A DNA stretch of 26,732 bases from JAYFNU01 sp964622315 (GTDB lineage Bacteria; Bacillota; Clostridia; Oscillospirales; Ruminococcaceae), in the NCBI GenBank assembly GCA_964622315.1, contig CAZUOY010000020.1, positions 1-26,732 on the forward strand. Direction: 5' to 3'. The translations under genes were made by a program, and so were the position numbers. Below are positions 8,128-17,436 of the stretch, piece by piece (position 1 is the first letter of the stretch; each line of letters opens with the position of its first letter). Under the pieces are notes generated by a model. It did not search any database and was not told the DNA's origin. It saw only the letters and a list, made by a program, of their open reading frames with translations.

Positions 8128-9139
8128 AATAAGCAGACGTCAGCTTTTCTTCCTAATTTTCGTTTCAAGGGTTATTGTAATACTCGGAAGTAACGAATTT
8201 ATGGGTATTAGAATAAAAGCCTCGGAATATGCGTTGGCGTCAGTTATTGGAATAGTTGTTTTGCTTGTTATCGGTGCCATAGCGGGAAAAAGCAGAATAG
8301 ACGCAAATGCTTCAAATACGGTATTGGTGTTAATTCTTTCTTTTATTGTATTTGTTTTGTCAATAGCCCAAACAGCATATATACTAAGGTCTCTTTTTGA
8401 GGTTATGTATGAGGAACTGACGCCGGTGATTATTGCGCTTCTTCTTTCCGTTCTTGCGGTGTTCTTTGCAATAAAACACGGCGTTGAAGGAATTGCAAGA
8501 TTGTCATTTATAGTCGCTGTCATAATCATATTTTCTCTTGTTTTAACACTGTTGCCCAACGTAGTAAACTTTGAAACATATAGATTGTCGAGTGTATACG
8601 AAGTCACGGGAGTAGGTCTCTGCGCGGCGTTTATAAAGCAATTTATTTTCTTTCCGGAAATCATGCTCTGTTTTTCTCTATCCGGCTATACAAATGAAAA
8701 AATAAGAGTAAAGAGCGTTATAAATTTGCTTATTATCCTTTCTTGCGTGACGGCAATATTTTATGTTATATATGAAGGCATCTTGGGAAGCGGAGTGAAT
8801 TTAAACAGAATAAGTGTAAGCGTACTTTCGCAAACAGGAGAATTTTCAATATTTAAGCGACTTGACGCTATGAGAATAGGTCTTTGGATTGTAGCTTGCG
8901 TTACAAGAATATCAGCTTTTGGAGAAGGGCTGCTCTATGTTTTATGTAATGCTCGTGGTAATGAAGAAAAATCCGCTAAACTAAGTTCCTTTGCGGTAAT
9001 CTTCATATCGGTTCTTACCGTGTGCTTTATTGGCTATTCAAGTATAAAGAACATCTTACAAATAGGTGTTTCTGCGGTGATGATGGCTTTATTCATTGTT
9101 CTTGCTATTAGCATACTAAGGAGGGGAAAAAGTGTTTAG
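8111..9139 (+). CDS. gerB: Spore germinant receptor B subunit (GerB family, spore permease)
   Basis: Integral membrane protein of 342 residues with about ten hydrophobic helices and almost no soluble part, typical of the Spore_permease family in the amino acid/polyamine transporter superfamily. The B subunit is thought to contribute the germinant-binding pocket. An ISRRQLFFLIF opening, as in GerB proteins, leads into the first helix. The ATG at 8111 has AAAGGAGG at 8097-8104 inside the end of gerA. The stop lies eight bases past the gerC start, so all three subunits are translationally linked and are probably made in balanced amounts. Confidence 0.9.
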   Translation: MKDTSKISRRQLFFLIFVSRVIVILGSNEFMGIRIKASEYALASVIGIVVLLVIGAIAGKSRIDANASNTVLVLILSFIVFVLSIAQTAYILRSLFEVMYEELTPVIIALLLSVLAVFFAIKHGVEGIARLSFIVAVIIIFSLVLTLLPNVVNFETYRLSSVYEVTGVGLCAAFIKQFIFFPEIMLCFSLSGYTNEKIRVKSVINLLIILSCVTAIFYVIYEGILGSGVNLNRISVSVLSQTGEFSIFKRLDAMRIGLWIVACVTRISAFGEGLLYVLCNARGNEEKSAKLSSFAVIFISVLTVCFIGYSSIKNILQIGVSAVMMALFIVLAISILRRGKSV

Positions 9140-10199
9140 GAAGCTAATTTCGCAACTGCTGATAGTTAGCGTTTTGTTGTCATTTACCGCATGCACGGGC
9201 TTTTCAAAGGAGCTTTCTGAAAGGCTGATAGTTTCGGTTGCAGGCATAGATTTCGACGGTGAGAAATATACAATTTCCGCCGCTTGTTTAAGTACGGCCG
9301 GAAGTGAACCGGAACAAAAAAGCTTCAACGCAGAACACATTGAGAATAAGGTAGAATCACTTAACGAGGCTTTTTTCGGGCTTTATGAGAAAACAAACAA
9401 AAGCCTCTTTTGGGGACAAGCTACGGCAGTTATTCTGAGCGTTGATACCATAAGAGAACGGCTTTCCGAAATAGAACAATTCATGTCAGAGAATGAAGCC
9501 TTTAGAATGAATATACAATTGTTGGTTTATAACGGAGAAGCAAAGAAAGCAGTAAAAATGAAAACTATTGACAGCGTAACAATAGGGAATGACCTTGAAC
9601 AGCTTTTTACAAATATGCCGAGTAACATAAACCTTTCCTCAAAACTATATGAGCTCTCATCAAATTCAAGTAACGGTGGTTATTCAGGCTTTCTTCCGAT
9701 TCTTCAAGCGAAGGAAAACCAAGAGAGGGTTAGTGAAACAAAAGATAAGGAAGAAACGTATAAGATTTCAGTTGAGGAACTCCTGGTGATAAGTAAGAAC
9801 AAAACACTTGGCGCCGTTTCGGTTAAAGATAGCGTTTGGACACTACTACTAATGAATAAGGTTGAAAAAATTGAAAGCTCATTTTTAAAAGAATTGGAGC
9901 TTGATGGAATTGTCCTTGATTCTACGCGTACCTCTGTTTCGTTTGAAAAGAGCGCTGTATTTATTGAAGTTTATTCAACTATCTATGCGAAAAACAGCAA
10001 TTCGGATAATGACGAAATAAAAAATAGAATAAGCAACGCAGTTCTTGAACGTGTAAGAGAAAGCTACAATTACTTTCAAAGAGAGCTCGCTGTAGACGTT
10101 CTGAATATCAGCTCTCTATTTCGTCAAAATGGAATTGAGGACACAAATTTCAGCGCCATTCCTGCCTGTTTCTCGGTTCGAGTAAATTTAATATCATAA
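9132..10199 (+). CDS. gerC: Spore germinant receptor C subunit, lipoprotein (Ger(x)C family)
   Basis: Lipoprotein subunit of the receptor, 355 residues. An N-terminal signal peptide ends in FTAC with the putative lipidated cysteine at C21. The -3 phenylalanine is not ideal for a lipobox, but the layout is as expected for GerC. The next segment, ELSERLIVSVAGIDFDGEKYTISA, is the typical first strand of the Ger(x)C fold, and the C-terminal part (from about residue 210) contains the FEKSAVFIEVYSTIYA-type region. The start codon is GTG with AAGGAGGGG at 9118-9126, overlapping the gerB end. Overall similarity to named GerC proteins is low, as is usual for this subunit. Confidence 0.88.
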   Translation: MFRKLISQLLIVSVLLSFTACTGFSKELSERLIVSVAGIDFDGEKYTISAACLSTAGSEPEQKSFNAEHIENKVESLNEAFFGLYEKTNKSLFWGQATAVILSVDTIRERLSEIEQFMSENEAFRMNIQLLVYNGEAKKAVKMKTIDSVTIGNDLEQLFTNMPSNINLSSKLYELSSNSSNGGYSGFLPILQAKENQERVSETKDKEETYKISVEELLVISKNKTLGAVSVKDSVWTLLLMNKVEKIESSFLKELELDGIVLDSTRTSVSFEKSAVFIEVYSTIYAKNSNSDNDEIKNRISNAVLERVRESYNYFQRELAVDVLNISSLFRQNGIEDTNFSAIPACFSVRVNLIS

Positions 10200-10212
10200 T
10201 TGGTTTTTCTAA

Positions 10213-10241
10213 TTGAAAGAAGTATTTAAATTATGTATAAT
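10213..10241 (+). promoter_or_regulatory. Sigma-A-type promoter upstream of hprK
   Basis: TTGAAA at 10213-10218, a 17-base spacer and a perfect TATAAT at 10236-10241 make this one of the best vegetative promoter matches in the window. It lies just after the gerC stop and 24 bases before the chosen hprK start. It separates the sporulation-specific ger operon from the housekeeping cluster and would drive hprK-murB-rapZ-whiA-dnaE. Confidence 0.7.
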
Positions 10242-10265
10242 AAATAAGTATAAGGGGGTATGCTA

Positions 10266-11198
10266 ATGGACACCTATTCGGTATCTCTCGATAAAATGAT
10301 TAAAGAGCTTAATCTCGGGACAATTTATCTTCCGTGTGAGCCGTCTAAAATTTTAATTACGTCACCGGAAATAAACCGTCCCGCGCTTATATTAAACGGC
10401 TTTACCGATTATTTCGACCCGAGAAGGGTGGAAATCTTCGGAATGGTCGAAATGGCGTATCTTGAAAAGCTGCCTAAGGCTGAACGAGACCGTATGCTTG
10501 ACCTGTTCTTTTCACTTAAGTCAGCGGCAGTGGTAATGTGTCGCGATATGACACCGTTTCCAGAAATGATAGAGGCGGCAAAAAAATATGGCGTGCCGTT
10601 TTTGACTACTCCGGAAACTACCTCAATTCTTATGTCTGCGGCTATTTCTTTTTTAAACGTTCAGCTTGCGCCGAGAATTACAAGACACGGCGTTTTTGTT
10701 GAGGTTTACGGCGAAGGAATACTGATTTTGGGCGAAAGCGGCGTTGGAAAGAGCGAAACGGCTATTGAGCTTGTCAAACGCGGTCACCGACTTGTCGCGG
10801 ACGACGCTGTGGAGCTTCGCAAGGTCTCCAACAAAACCATTGTTGGCTCAGCGCCCGAAAACATAAGGCATTTTATTGAGCTTCGCGGCGTAGGAATTAT
10901 TAATATTAAAAACATCTTTGGAATGGGCGCTGTCAAAATATCCGAGAAGGTTGACCTTGTTATTACACTTGAGCCTTGGGAACAGGACAAAAATTATAGC
11001 ATATTAGGTCTACAAAACGAGAAAGCAAACATTCTCGACGTACAAATACCGGAAATAACAATACCGATTCGTCCCGGACGCAATCTCGCAATTATAATTG
11101 AAACAGCGGCGATGAATAACCGCCAGAAAAAGCTTGGCTATGACGCTACGAGCGAGCTTTTCAATCAGCTTGGCATAGAAGACGACGTAACGGAGTAA
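10266..11198 (+). CDS. hprK: HPr kinase/phosphorylase
   Basis: Bifunctional enzyme that phosphorylates, and by phosphorolysis dephosphorylates, Ser46 of HPr. It is the central switch for carbon catabolite control in Firmicutes. The product from this start has 310 residues. The Walker A loop is GESGVGKS at 156-163, followed by the LVADDAVELR segment (D179, D180) and the HprK signature ELRGVGIINI. The N-terminal half is the MurF-like HprK_N domain. There are two in-frame ATGs. The second (10266) is preferred because the AAGGGGG at 10252-10258 sits at the right distance, whereas 10260 is only one base from it. It is the first gene of a compact operon. HPr itself is not in the window. Confidence 0.95.
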   Translation: MDTYSVSLDKMIKELNLGTIYLPCEPSKILITSPEINRPALILNGFTDYFDPRRVEIFGMVEMAYLEKLPKAERDRMLDLFFSLKSAAVVMCRDMTPFPEMIEAAKKYGVPFLTTPETTSILMSAAISFLNVQLAPRITRHGVFVEVYGEGILILGESGVGKSETAIELVKRGHRLVADDAVELRKVSNKTIVGSAPENIRHFIELRGVGIINIKNIFGMGAVKISEKVDLVITLEPWEQDKNYSILGLQNEKANILDVQIPEITIPIRPGRNLAIIIETAAMNNRQKKLGYDATSELFNQLGIEDDVTE

Positions 11199-11210
11199 AC
11201 GTGTATACAT

Positions 11211-12119
11211 ATGGGAATTAACGCCGCAGTTGAACAATTAAAAAGTGACAAGGAAATTTCTGTTTACTTAAACGAACCGCTTTCTAAGCACACGGGTTTT
11301 CAAACGGGCGGTAACGCCGCTTTGATGATAATTCCAAAAAATCGCTCGGCTTTTCTTGAAACTGTTAGTATTCTTCGAAAAGAAGCGGTTGAATTTTTCG
11401 TTCTGGGTAAAGGCAGTAATGTTCTTGCTTCAGATAACGGCTATGACGGTGCGGTTATTAAAACGGAGCGCGCGCTTTCGGAAATATCCTTCGGTGAAAA
11501 CGGCGAGGTCTACTGCGAAGCGGGCGTATCGCTTTCAACCCTTTGCAGAAGCTGCGCCGAGCGTGGACTTTCAGGCTTGGAATTTGCTTTCGGAATACCC
11601 GGTACGGTGGGTGGCGCTGTTTATATGAACGCGGGCGCCTATGACGGAGAAATGAAGGATATTGTTACCTTTGCGGACGTACTAAACAGTGACGGAAACA
11701 CAGGTAAGGTATATGGTTCAATGCTTAATTTTTCTTATCGCCACAGCTTCGCACAGGAGAAGGAGGCTATTATTCTCGGTGCCGGATTCAAGCTTAAATT
11801 GGGCGATAAGAATGATATTTTAACGCGAATGAACGAGCTTATGGAAAGACGCAAGGATAAACAGCCGCTTGAATATCCAAGCTGCGGAAGCACCTTCAAG
11901 CGTCCCGAGGGCGGCTATGCATCAAAGCTAATTGATGAAAGCGGTCTTCGCGGCTATTCTGTAGGCGGCGCATGCGTAAGCGATAAGCATTGTGGTTTTA
12001 TAATTAACAAATCAAAAGCCTCTACAGGTGAAATACTTGAGCTTATTGATTTTGTAAAGAAAACCGTGAAAGAGAAAACCGGCTTTTCGCTTGAATGTGA
12101 AATAAAGCTGTTGAAATAA
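11211..12119 (+). CDS. murB: UDP-N-acetylenolpyruvoylglucosamine reductase
   Basis: FAD- and NADPH-dependent reductase that makes UDP-MurNAc, the second committed step of peptidoglycan precursor synthesis. The 302-residue product has the FAD-binding segments GKGSN (66-70) and GIPGTVGGAVYMNAG (128-142), the SYRHSF segment (175-180), and SCGSTFKRP with the proton-donor serine at S227. A C-terminal LECEIKLL carries the likely catalytic glutamate E297. It lacks the extra C-terminal domain of E. coli-type (type I) MurB and so is type II, as usual in Firmicutes. It begins 12 bases after hprK without a clear SD, so it may depend on coupling to hprK translation. A murB inside the hprK-rapZ block is common in Clostridia. 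Confidence 0.95.
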   Translation: MGINAAVEQLKSDKEISVYLNEPLSKHTGFQTGGNAALMIIPKNRSAFLETVSILRKEAVEFFVLGKGSNVLASDNGYDGAVIKTERALSEISFGENGEVYCEAGVSLSTLCRSCAERGLSGLEFAFGIPGTVGGAVYMNAGAYDGEMKDIVTFADVLNSDGNTGKVYGSMLNFSYRHSFAQEKEAIILGAGFKLKLGDKNDILTRMNELMERRKDKQPLEYPSCGSTFKRPEGGYASKLIDESGLRGYSVGGACVSDKHCGFIINKSKASTGEILELIDFVKKTVKEKTGFSLECEIKLLK

Positions 12120-12133
12120 CGAAAGGGTTAAAC

Positions 12134-12994
12134 ATGGATGTTGTAATTGTAACAGGGCTTTCAGGAGCAGGGAAGACTCAAGCCATTAACGCGCTTGAGG
12201 ATATCGGCTATTTTTGCGTTGACAATATGCCGCCTTCGCTCATTCCTCGCTTTGTTGAAATGGCTATACAGATTAACAAGTACAGCACCCTTGCCGTTGT
12301 TACCGACGTTCGCACGGGGGAATTTTTCAGCGGGTTTTATGACGCTGTAGAAGACCTGAAAAAGCTTGACGTTAACGTAAAAATACTTTTCCTCGACGCT
12401 TCCGATGAGGTGCTTGAAAAACGTTATCGTGAAACAAGAAGAAAGCACCCGCTTGCGACATCGGATAACTATAATATGCTTGAGGCGATTCAAGACGAAA
12501 GAAGAATGCTTCAGCCTATTTTTGAATTGGCGGATTATCATATTGTAACAACGCATATTTCAACAGGGCAGATGAAGGAGCAGATTGTTTCGCTCTTTCT
12601 CGCCGATAAGAATGATTCGCTTTATATTCGTTGTATGTCCTTCGGCTATAAGTACGGGGTGCCGACCGAGGCTGACTTAATGTTAGACGTAAGGTGTCTT
12701 CCGAATCCGTTTTATATTGACGAACTAAAGGAGAAGACAGGGCTTGACAAACCTGTTTCGGATTACGTGTTTTCCTTTGATTCGACCCATGAATTGATGG
12801 GAAGGTTTTATAATTTAGTCGAATATCTGCTCCCACTTTATCAAAAGGAAGGCAAAAGTCAGTTAGTAATAGCTATAGGCTGCACTGGCGGAAAACACCG
12901 TTCCGTTGCGATAGCTGAGGATTTGACCGCGTTTATAAAGGGTCTTGATTACAAATGCAAACCCGTCCACAGAGACATAAGTAAAAAGATATAG
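12134..12994 (+). CDS. rapZ: RapZ/YvcJ-family nucleotide-binding protein
   Basis: P-loop protein of 286 residues. The Walker A is GLSGAGKT at 8-15, followed by QAINALEDIGYFCVDNMPP, diagnostic of the RapZ/YvcJ family. A TDVRT Walker-B-like segment and the C-terminal GCTGGKHRS motif (249-257) are intact. In Enterobacteria, RapZ is an RNA-binding adaptor that controls glmS through small RNAs; the Firmicute orthologue YvcJ hydrolyses nucleotides and its physiological role is less clear. GAAAGGG at 12121-12127 gives a reasonable SD. The next gene, whiA, starts two bases after its stop. Many relatives have yvcK between these two genes, but here there is no room for it. Confidence 0.94.
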   Translation: MDVVIVTGLSGAGKTQAINALEDIGYFCVDNMPPSLIPRFVEMAIQINKYSTLAVVTDVRTGEFFSGFYDAVEDLKKLDVNVKILFLDASDEVLEKRYRETRRKHPLATSDNYNMLEAIQDERRMLQPIFELADYHIVTTHISTGQMKEQIVSLFLADKNDSLYIRCMSFGYKYGVPTEADLMLDVRCLPNPFYIDELKEKTGLDKPVSDYVFSFDSTHELMGRFYNLVEYLLPLYQKEGKSQLVIAIGCTGGKHRSVAIAEDLTAFIKGLDYKCKPVHRDISKKI

Positions 12995-12996
12995 TT

Positions 12997-13908
12997 ATGA
13001 CGTTTTGTGCTGAATGTAAACAGGATATTATTGAAAACTACCGTTTTGCAGGCTGCTGCAACTCGGCACATCTTTATGGAATACTTAGCTTTTGCAAGGC
13101 CTTCTCAAAGGAACGAGTTTGCATTTCAAGTGAATATGATTTTGTTGTAAATCATGTTCTTTGCGTTTTAACTGAGTTTGGTATTTCCAAAGATAAGTGT
13201 GAGCTGAGCAAGTCGAAACGTGATTATCAGATTAACATTTATGACGATAACACAATTGACCGTCTTCTTGTTGATTTCGGTTATTCAGGTGATGAATACA
13301 GCTTTAGATTGAACAATGATAATTTTGTCTGCGAAAGCTGTAAGGCCGCCTTTTTGGCAGGAAGCTTTCTTGCTTGCGGTACAATAACCTCGCCGGAGCT
13401 TGGCTATCATATGGAGTTTACAACGCATAAGAAGAACCTCTTTAACGATTTTTTGAGATTGACAGAGGAAGCTGGCTTTGAACCGAAAACCACGTCGAGA
13501 AGCTCATCATATGTAATGTATTTTAAGAACAGCGAGCAGATTGAAGACGTTCTTACATTTCTCGGTGCTTATGACGCTTCCTTGAAGCTTATGGATACGA
13601 AAATATACAAGGACGTAAAGAATAAGGTCAACCGCCGAATGAACTGCGACAACGCAAACCTTGATAAAGCGATAGACGCCGCAAATTCGGACAAGCTGAT
13701 TATTGAGGAGATAATTCGAATAAAGGGAAAGGATTATCTTTCAGATGAGCTTGGCACCGTCGCGAAGCTTAGGCTCGAAAATCCCGAGCTTTCACTTACA
13801 GAGCTGGGTCAGCTGTTACCTGAAAAGCTCTCAAAATCCGGCGTAAATCACAGACTCAGAAAAATACGGACAATACTGTTTGAACTAAAAGGAAACCAAA
13901 ATGATTAA
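12997..13908 (+). CDS. whiA: DNA-binding protein WhiA
   Basis: WhiA/YvcL regulator of 303 residues. In Actinobacteria it is a sporulation transcription factor; in Bacillus it influences cell division and chromosome segregation. The N-terminal part is a degenerate LAGLIDADG-homing-endonuclease-like fold, with AAFLAGSFLACGTI and GYHMEFTTH visible around residues 115-145. The C-terminal part (about 215-300) is the WhiA helix-turn-helix domain, with LRLENPELSLTELGQLLP and SGVNHRLRKI visible. It starts two bases after rapZ with no convincing SD, implying coupled translation. Its end overlaps the dnaE start by eight bases. Confidence 0.94.
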   Translation: MTFCAECKQDIIENYRFAGCCNSAHLYGILSFCKAFSKERVCISSEYDFVVNHVLCVLTEFGISKDKCELSKSKRDYQINIYDDNTIDRLLVDFGYSGDEYSFRLNNDNFVCESCKAAFLAGSFLACGTITSPELGYHMEFTTHKKNLFNDFLRLTEEAGFEPKTTSRSSSYVMYFKNSEQIEDVLTFLGAYDASLKLMDTKIYKDVKNKVNRRMNCDNANLDKAIDAANSDKLIIEEIIRIKGKDYLSDELGTVAKLRLENPELSLTELGQLLPEKLSKSGVNHRLRKIRTILFELKGNQND

Positions 13909-16900
13909 TCCCGCAGATTTCGTTCATCTTCATGTACATACTGAGTATAGCCTTCTTGACGGCGCATGCCGAATTAAGAAGCTTATTTCGCGTGTGAAAG
14001 AGCTTGGTCAAACCGCCGTCGCAATTACCGACCACGGTGTAATGTACGGTTGTGTCGATTTTTATAAGGAAGCGAAGGCAAACGGGATTAAGCCTATTAT
14101 TGGCTGTGAGGTGTATGTCGCCGCAAGAACAAGGCTGGACAAGGTTTATAAAATAGACTCGTCTTCTTATCATCTTTTGCTTCTTTGTAAGAATGAAACG
14201 GGTTATAAGAATCTTATAAAAATGGTCAGCATAGCGAATACCGAGGGCTTTTACAACCGCCCGCGCGTTGACCATGAGCTGCTTGAGAAATATGGTGAGG
14301 GGTTAATTTGCCTTTCCGCTTGTCTTGCGGGTGAGGTTCCACAAGCGCTCTTAGCAGACGATTATGATAAAGCTATTGAAACTGCAAAATACTATCAGAG
14401 CCTTTTTGGCAAGGATAACTATTATATAGAAATACAAGACCACGGCATTGAGGAGCAGATTAGAATTCTTCCGAGCCTTATACGCCTTGCGCGAGAGCTT
14501 AACATTCCGTTGGTTGCTACGAACGACTGTCACTATGTAGAGCAGAAGGACAGCGTTATGCAGCACGCGTTAATCTGTCTTGGAACAAACAAAACCTTCG
14601 ACGACGATGATGTGCTTGAATTTAAAACAAACAACTTTTACGTTCGCTCAACCGAGGAGATGGCGGAGGTTTTTTCCGCGGTTCCTGAGGCTGTGACAAA
14701 TACGGCAAAAGTCGCTGATATGTGCGATTTCGATTTTGAGTTCGGCGTAACCAAGCTTCCGTATTACGAGAATCCGGAAGGTATTGATAACAAGGAATTC
14801 TTCAAGAAACTCTGTTATCAAGGTTTTGAGCGTTATTACGGTGAAAATCGCGACGACAGCATAAAAGCGAGGCTTGAATATGAAATCTCGGTAATTGAGA
14901 AGATGGGTTACATTAACTATTTTCTTATTGTTTGGGATTTTATTAACTATGCAAAAAACAACGGTATACCTGTAGGGCCGGGTCGAGGCTCGGGTGCTGG
15001 AAGCATATGCGCTTATTGTATGGGCATTACCGGAATTGACCCCATAAGATACAATCTTTTGTTTGAGCGCTTTTTAAATCCCGAGCGAGTCAGTATGCCC
15101 GATTTTGATATTGATTTTTGCTATGAGGGACGTCCTCGCGTTATTGAATATGTCATAAATAAATACGGAAGTACACATGTTGCGCAGATAATTACCTTCG
15201 GAACACTCGCGGCGCGTCAAGCTGTTAGAGATATGGGTCGTGTGCTGGGCATGGGATACGCACAGGTGGACGCGATTGCAAAGCTAATCCCTCAAGAACT
15301 TGGAATAACCCTCGCAAAAGCGCTGGAGGTTTCATCGGAGTTAAAAGAGCTTTATGATAACGCCGCGGAGGAAAATGTTAAGCGCCTAATTGACCTTGCG
15401 CTGGACGTGGAAGGAATGCCGCGCCACGCTTCAACGCACGCCGCGGGTGTTGTAATTACCCGAGACGAGGTTAGCGACTATGTTCCGCTATCTGTCAACG
15501 ATGACCAGCCCGTAACCCAGTACACAATGGTTACGTTAGAGGAGTTGGGTCTTCTCAAAATGGACTTTTTAGGGCTTCGCACCCTAACCGTTATAGCCGA
15601 CTGCGAAAAAGATATACAAAGAACAAAGCCCGATTTTAAGCTTAGCGAGATACCTTACGACGATGATAAAACCTTCAAAATGCTTTCCGAAGGAAAAACG
15701 GAGGGAGTGTTCCAGTTCGAGTCCGGCGGTATGCGGAAGGTTCTTATGGACTTAAAGCCTGTTAATGTTGAAGACCTTATTGCAGTTATTTCGCTCTACA
15801 GACCAGGACCTATGGCCTCAATACCCACATATATAGAAAATCGTCATCATCCCGAAAAGAAAAGATATAAACATCCGCTTTTAAAGCCGATACTTGATGT
15901 AACGAACGGTTGTATAGTTTATCAAGAGCAGGTTATGCAGATTTTCCGTGAGCTTGCCGGCTTCAGTTATGGGCAAGCTGACCTTGTGCGTCGCGCTATG
16001 TCTAAAAAGAAGCATAAGGTAATGGAAGAAGAAGGCGTTCGCTTTATTTACGGAAGCACTGAGAAGGGCAGGGAATGTGACGGCTGCGTTAAGCGCGGTA
16101 TACCTGAGGCAGTGGCGAAGGATATATACGAAGAAATGTCCTCATTTGCTTCTTACGCTTTCAACAAATCACACGCCGCCTCCTATGCTATCGTTGCATA
16201 CAGAACGGCTTATTTAAAGTGCCATTATCCTTGCGAGTTTATGTCAGCGCTTCTTACAAGCGTGCTTGACAGCACAGATAAGGTAATAGAATACATAAAC
16301 GAATGCCAAAACATCGGAATAGAGGTGCTTCCGCCTGATATTAACATTAGCTCACACGGCTTTACCTCAGATAACGGAAGAATACGCTTCGGTTTATTGG
16401 CTATCAAAAATGTAGGCAGAAGCCTTATTGCCTCAATTAAGAATGAGCAGAAAAAAGACGGAGATTTCACCTCATTCTATGAGTTCTGCGAGCGCATGTA
16501 TTCCTCAGAGCTTAACAAGCGAGCGTTGGAAAACCTAATTAAATGCGGTGCTTTCGATACGCTTGGTGTAACAAGGCGCGGAATGGTTGAAAGTGTTGAT
16601 ATTATTTTAAAGGATATCGACGAGGATAAGCGAAGCAATATAGAGGGACAGTTGACCTTCTTTGATAATGTAAGCAGCGATAAAAAAGCCCGACATTTTG
16701 AACCGAAAGAGACGGAGGAATTTGAAATGCAGGAGCTTCTTCGTTTTGAGAAGGAGCTAACGGGTCTTTACATTACCAGTCACCCGCTAAAGGCTTACGC
16801 AGAGATGTGTAAGCAGATAGCCACGAAAAAAATTCGCGACTATATAGGTGAAGAAGGCGGGGGCTCCGATAACGAGCTTGTAAAGCTTGTTGTTACCGTT

Positions 16901-17407
16901 TCTTCTGTTAGAACAAAGCTTACGCGAAACAACACAACAATGGCGTTCGTGAACATTGAGGATACATCGGGAAGTATGGAAATGATAGTATTTCCAAACA
17001 AATTTGCGGAGTATGCAGGAGAGCTTAAAGAGAACGAAATTGTTGTTGTGGAGGGAAGACTCTCCGTTAAAGAGGATGAGGCAATTAAACTTGTTCTCAA
17101 TAAGATTACCCCGATTTCCAAGTACACAGTCAACACAAGCGAGCTTACCGATGAAGATATTGAACGTGCAATAAGCGCCTGTAAAGCAAAATCGCTTTAC
17201 TTGCGTATTCCCAATAAAGAAGACCCGAAATATAAGCGGCTTTTGGCTTTGCTCAGTATCTTCAACGGTAGTATGCCTGTAATGATTTATTTTACTGATA
17301 CCAAGGAAACCGTAAAGACCCCCAGCAAATATTGGGTAGAATACAGCGACGCACTGCGCAAGGAACTCTTTAAGCTTCTTGACGAGGAAAACGTGGTATT
17401 TAAATAA
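13901..17407 (+). CDS. dnaE: DNA polymerase III subunit alpha (DnaE)
   Basis: C-family replicative DNA polymerase, 1168 residues. The order is an N-terminal PHP domain (about 5-215), palm/fingers and thumb with GPGRGSGAGS near 365 and the catalytic aspartates D401 and D403 (PDFDIDF) and D555 (KMDFLGL), a tandem HhH region, and a C-terminal OB fold (about 1000-1080). The catalytic aspartates have the same numbers as in E. coli DnaE. The PHP domain retains all nine expected metal ligands: H11, H13, D20, H45, E70, H91, C141, D209 and H211. This suggests an active exonuclease, unlike B. subtilis DnaE. Firmicutes normally also have PolC, which is not in this window. The ATG overlaps the end of whiA. 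Confidence 0.97.
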   Translation: MINPADFVHLHVHTEYSLLDGACRIKKLISRVKELGQTAVAITDHGVMYGCVDFYKEAKANGIKPIIGCEVYVAARTRLDKVYKIDSSSYHLLLLCKNETGYKNLIKMVSIANTEGFYNRPRVDHELLEKYGEGLICLSACLAGEVPQALLADDYDKAIETAKYYQSLFGKDNYYIEIQDHGIEEQIRILPSLIRLARELNIPLVATNDCHYVEQKDSVMQHALICLGTNKTFDDDDVLEFKTNNFYVRSTEEMAEVFSAVPEAVTNTAKVADMCDFDFEFGVTKLPYYENPEGIDNKEFFKKLCYQGFERYYGENRDDSIKARLEYEISVIEKMGYINYFLIVWDFINYAKNNGIPVGPGRGSGAGSICAYCMGITGIDPIRYNLLFERFLNPERVSMPDFDIDFCYEGRPRVIEYVINKYGSTHVAQIITFGTLAARQAVRDMGRVLGMGYAQVDAIAKLIPQELGITLAKALEVSSELKELYDNAAEENVKRLIDLALDVEGMPRHASTHAAGVVITRDEVSDYVPLSVNDDQPVTQYTMVTLEELGLLKMDFLGLRTLTVIADCEKDIQRTKPDFKLSEIPYDDDKTFKMLSEGKTEGVFQFESGGMRKVLMDLKPVNVEDLIAVISLYRPGPMASIPTYIENRHHPEKKRYKHPLLKPILDVTNGCIVYQEQVMQIFRELAGFSYGQADLVRRAMSKKKHKVMEEEGVRFIYGSTEKGRECDGCVKRGIPEAVAKDIYEEMSSFASYAFNKSHAASYAIVAYRTAYLKCHYPCEFMSALLTSVLDSTDKVIEYINECQNIGIEVLPPDINISSHGFTSDNGRIRFGLLAIKNVGRSLIASIKNEQKKDGDFTSFYEFCERMYSSELNKRALENLIKCGAFDTLGVTRRGMVESVDIILKDIDEDKRSNIEGQLTFFDNVSSDKKARHFEPKETEEFEMQELLRFEKELTGLYITSHPLKAYAEMCKQIATKKIRDYIGEEGGGSDNELVKLVVTVSSVRTKLTRNNTTMAFVNIEDTSGSMEMIVFPNKFAEYAGELKENEIVVVEGRLSVKEDEAIKLVLNKITPISKYTVNTSELTDEDIERAISACKAKSLYLRIPNKEDPKYKRLLALLSIFNGSMPVMIYFTDTKETVKTPSKYWVEYSDALRKELFKLLDEENVVFK

Positions 17408-17436
17408 ACAAACCATAATCATTTGGAGGATAATTA

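Noticed and set aside
9366..9407. Perfect 9-base inverted repeat GAGGCTTTT / AAAAGCCTC inside gerC
   Set aside because: It has a 24-base loop, lies mid-gene in coding sequence and has no partner feature. Probably chance in AT-rich DNA.
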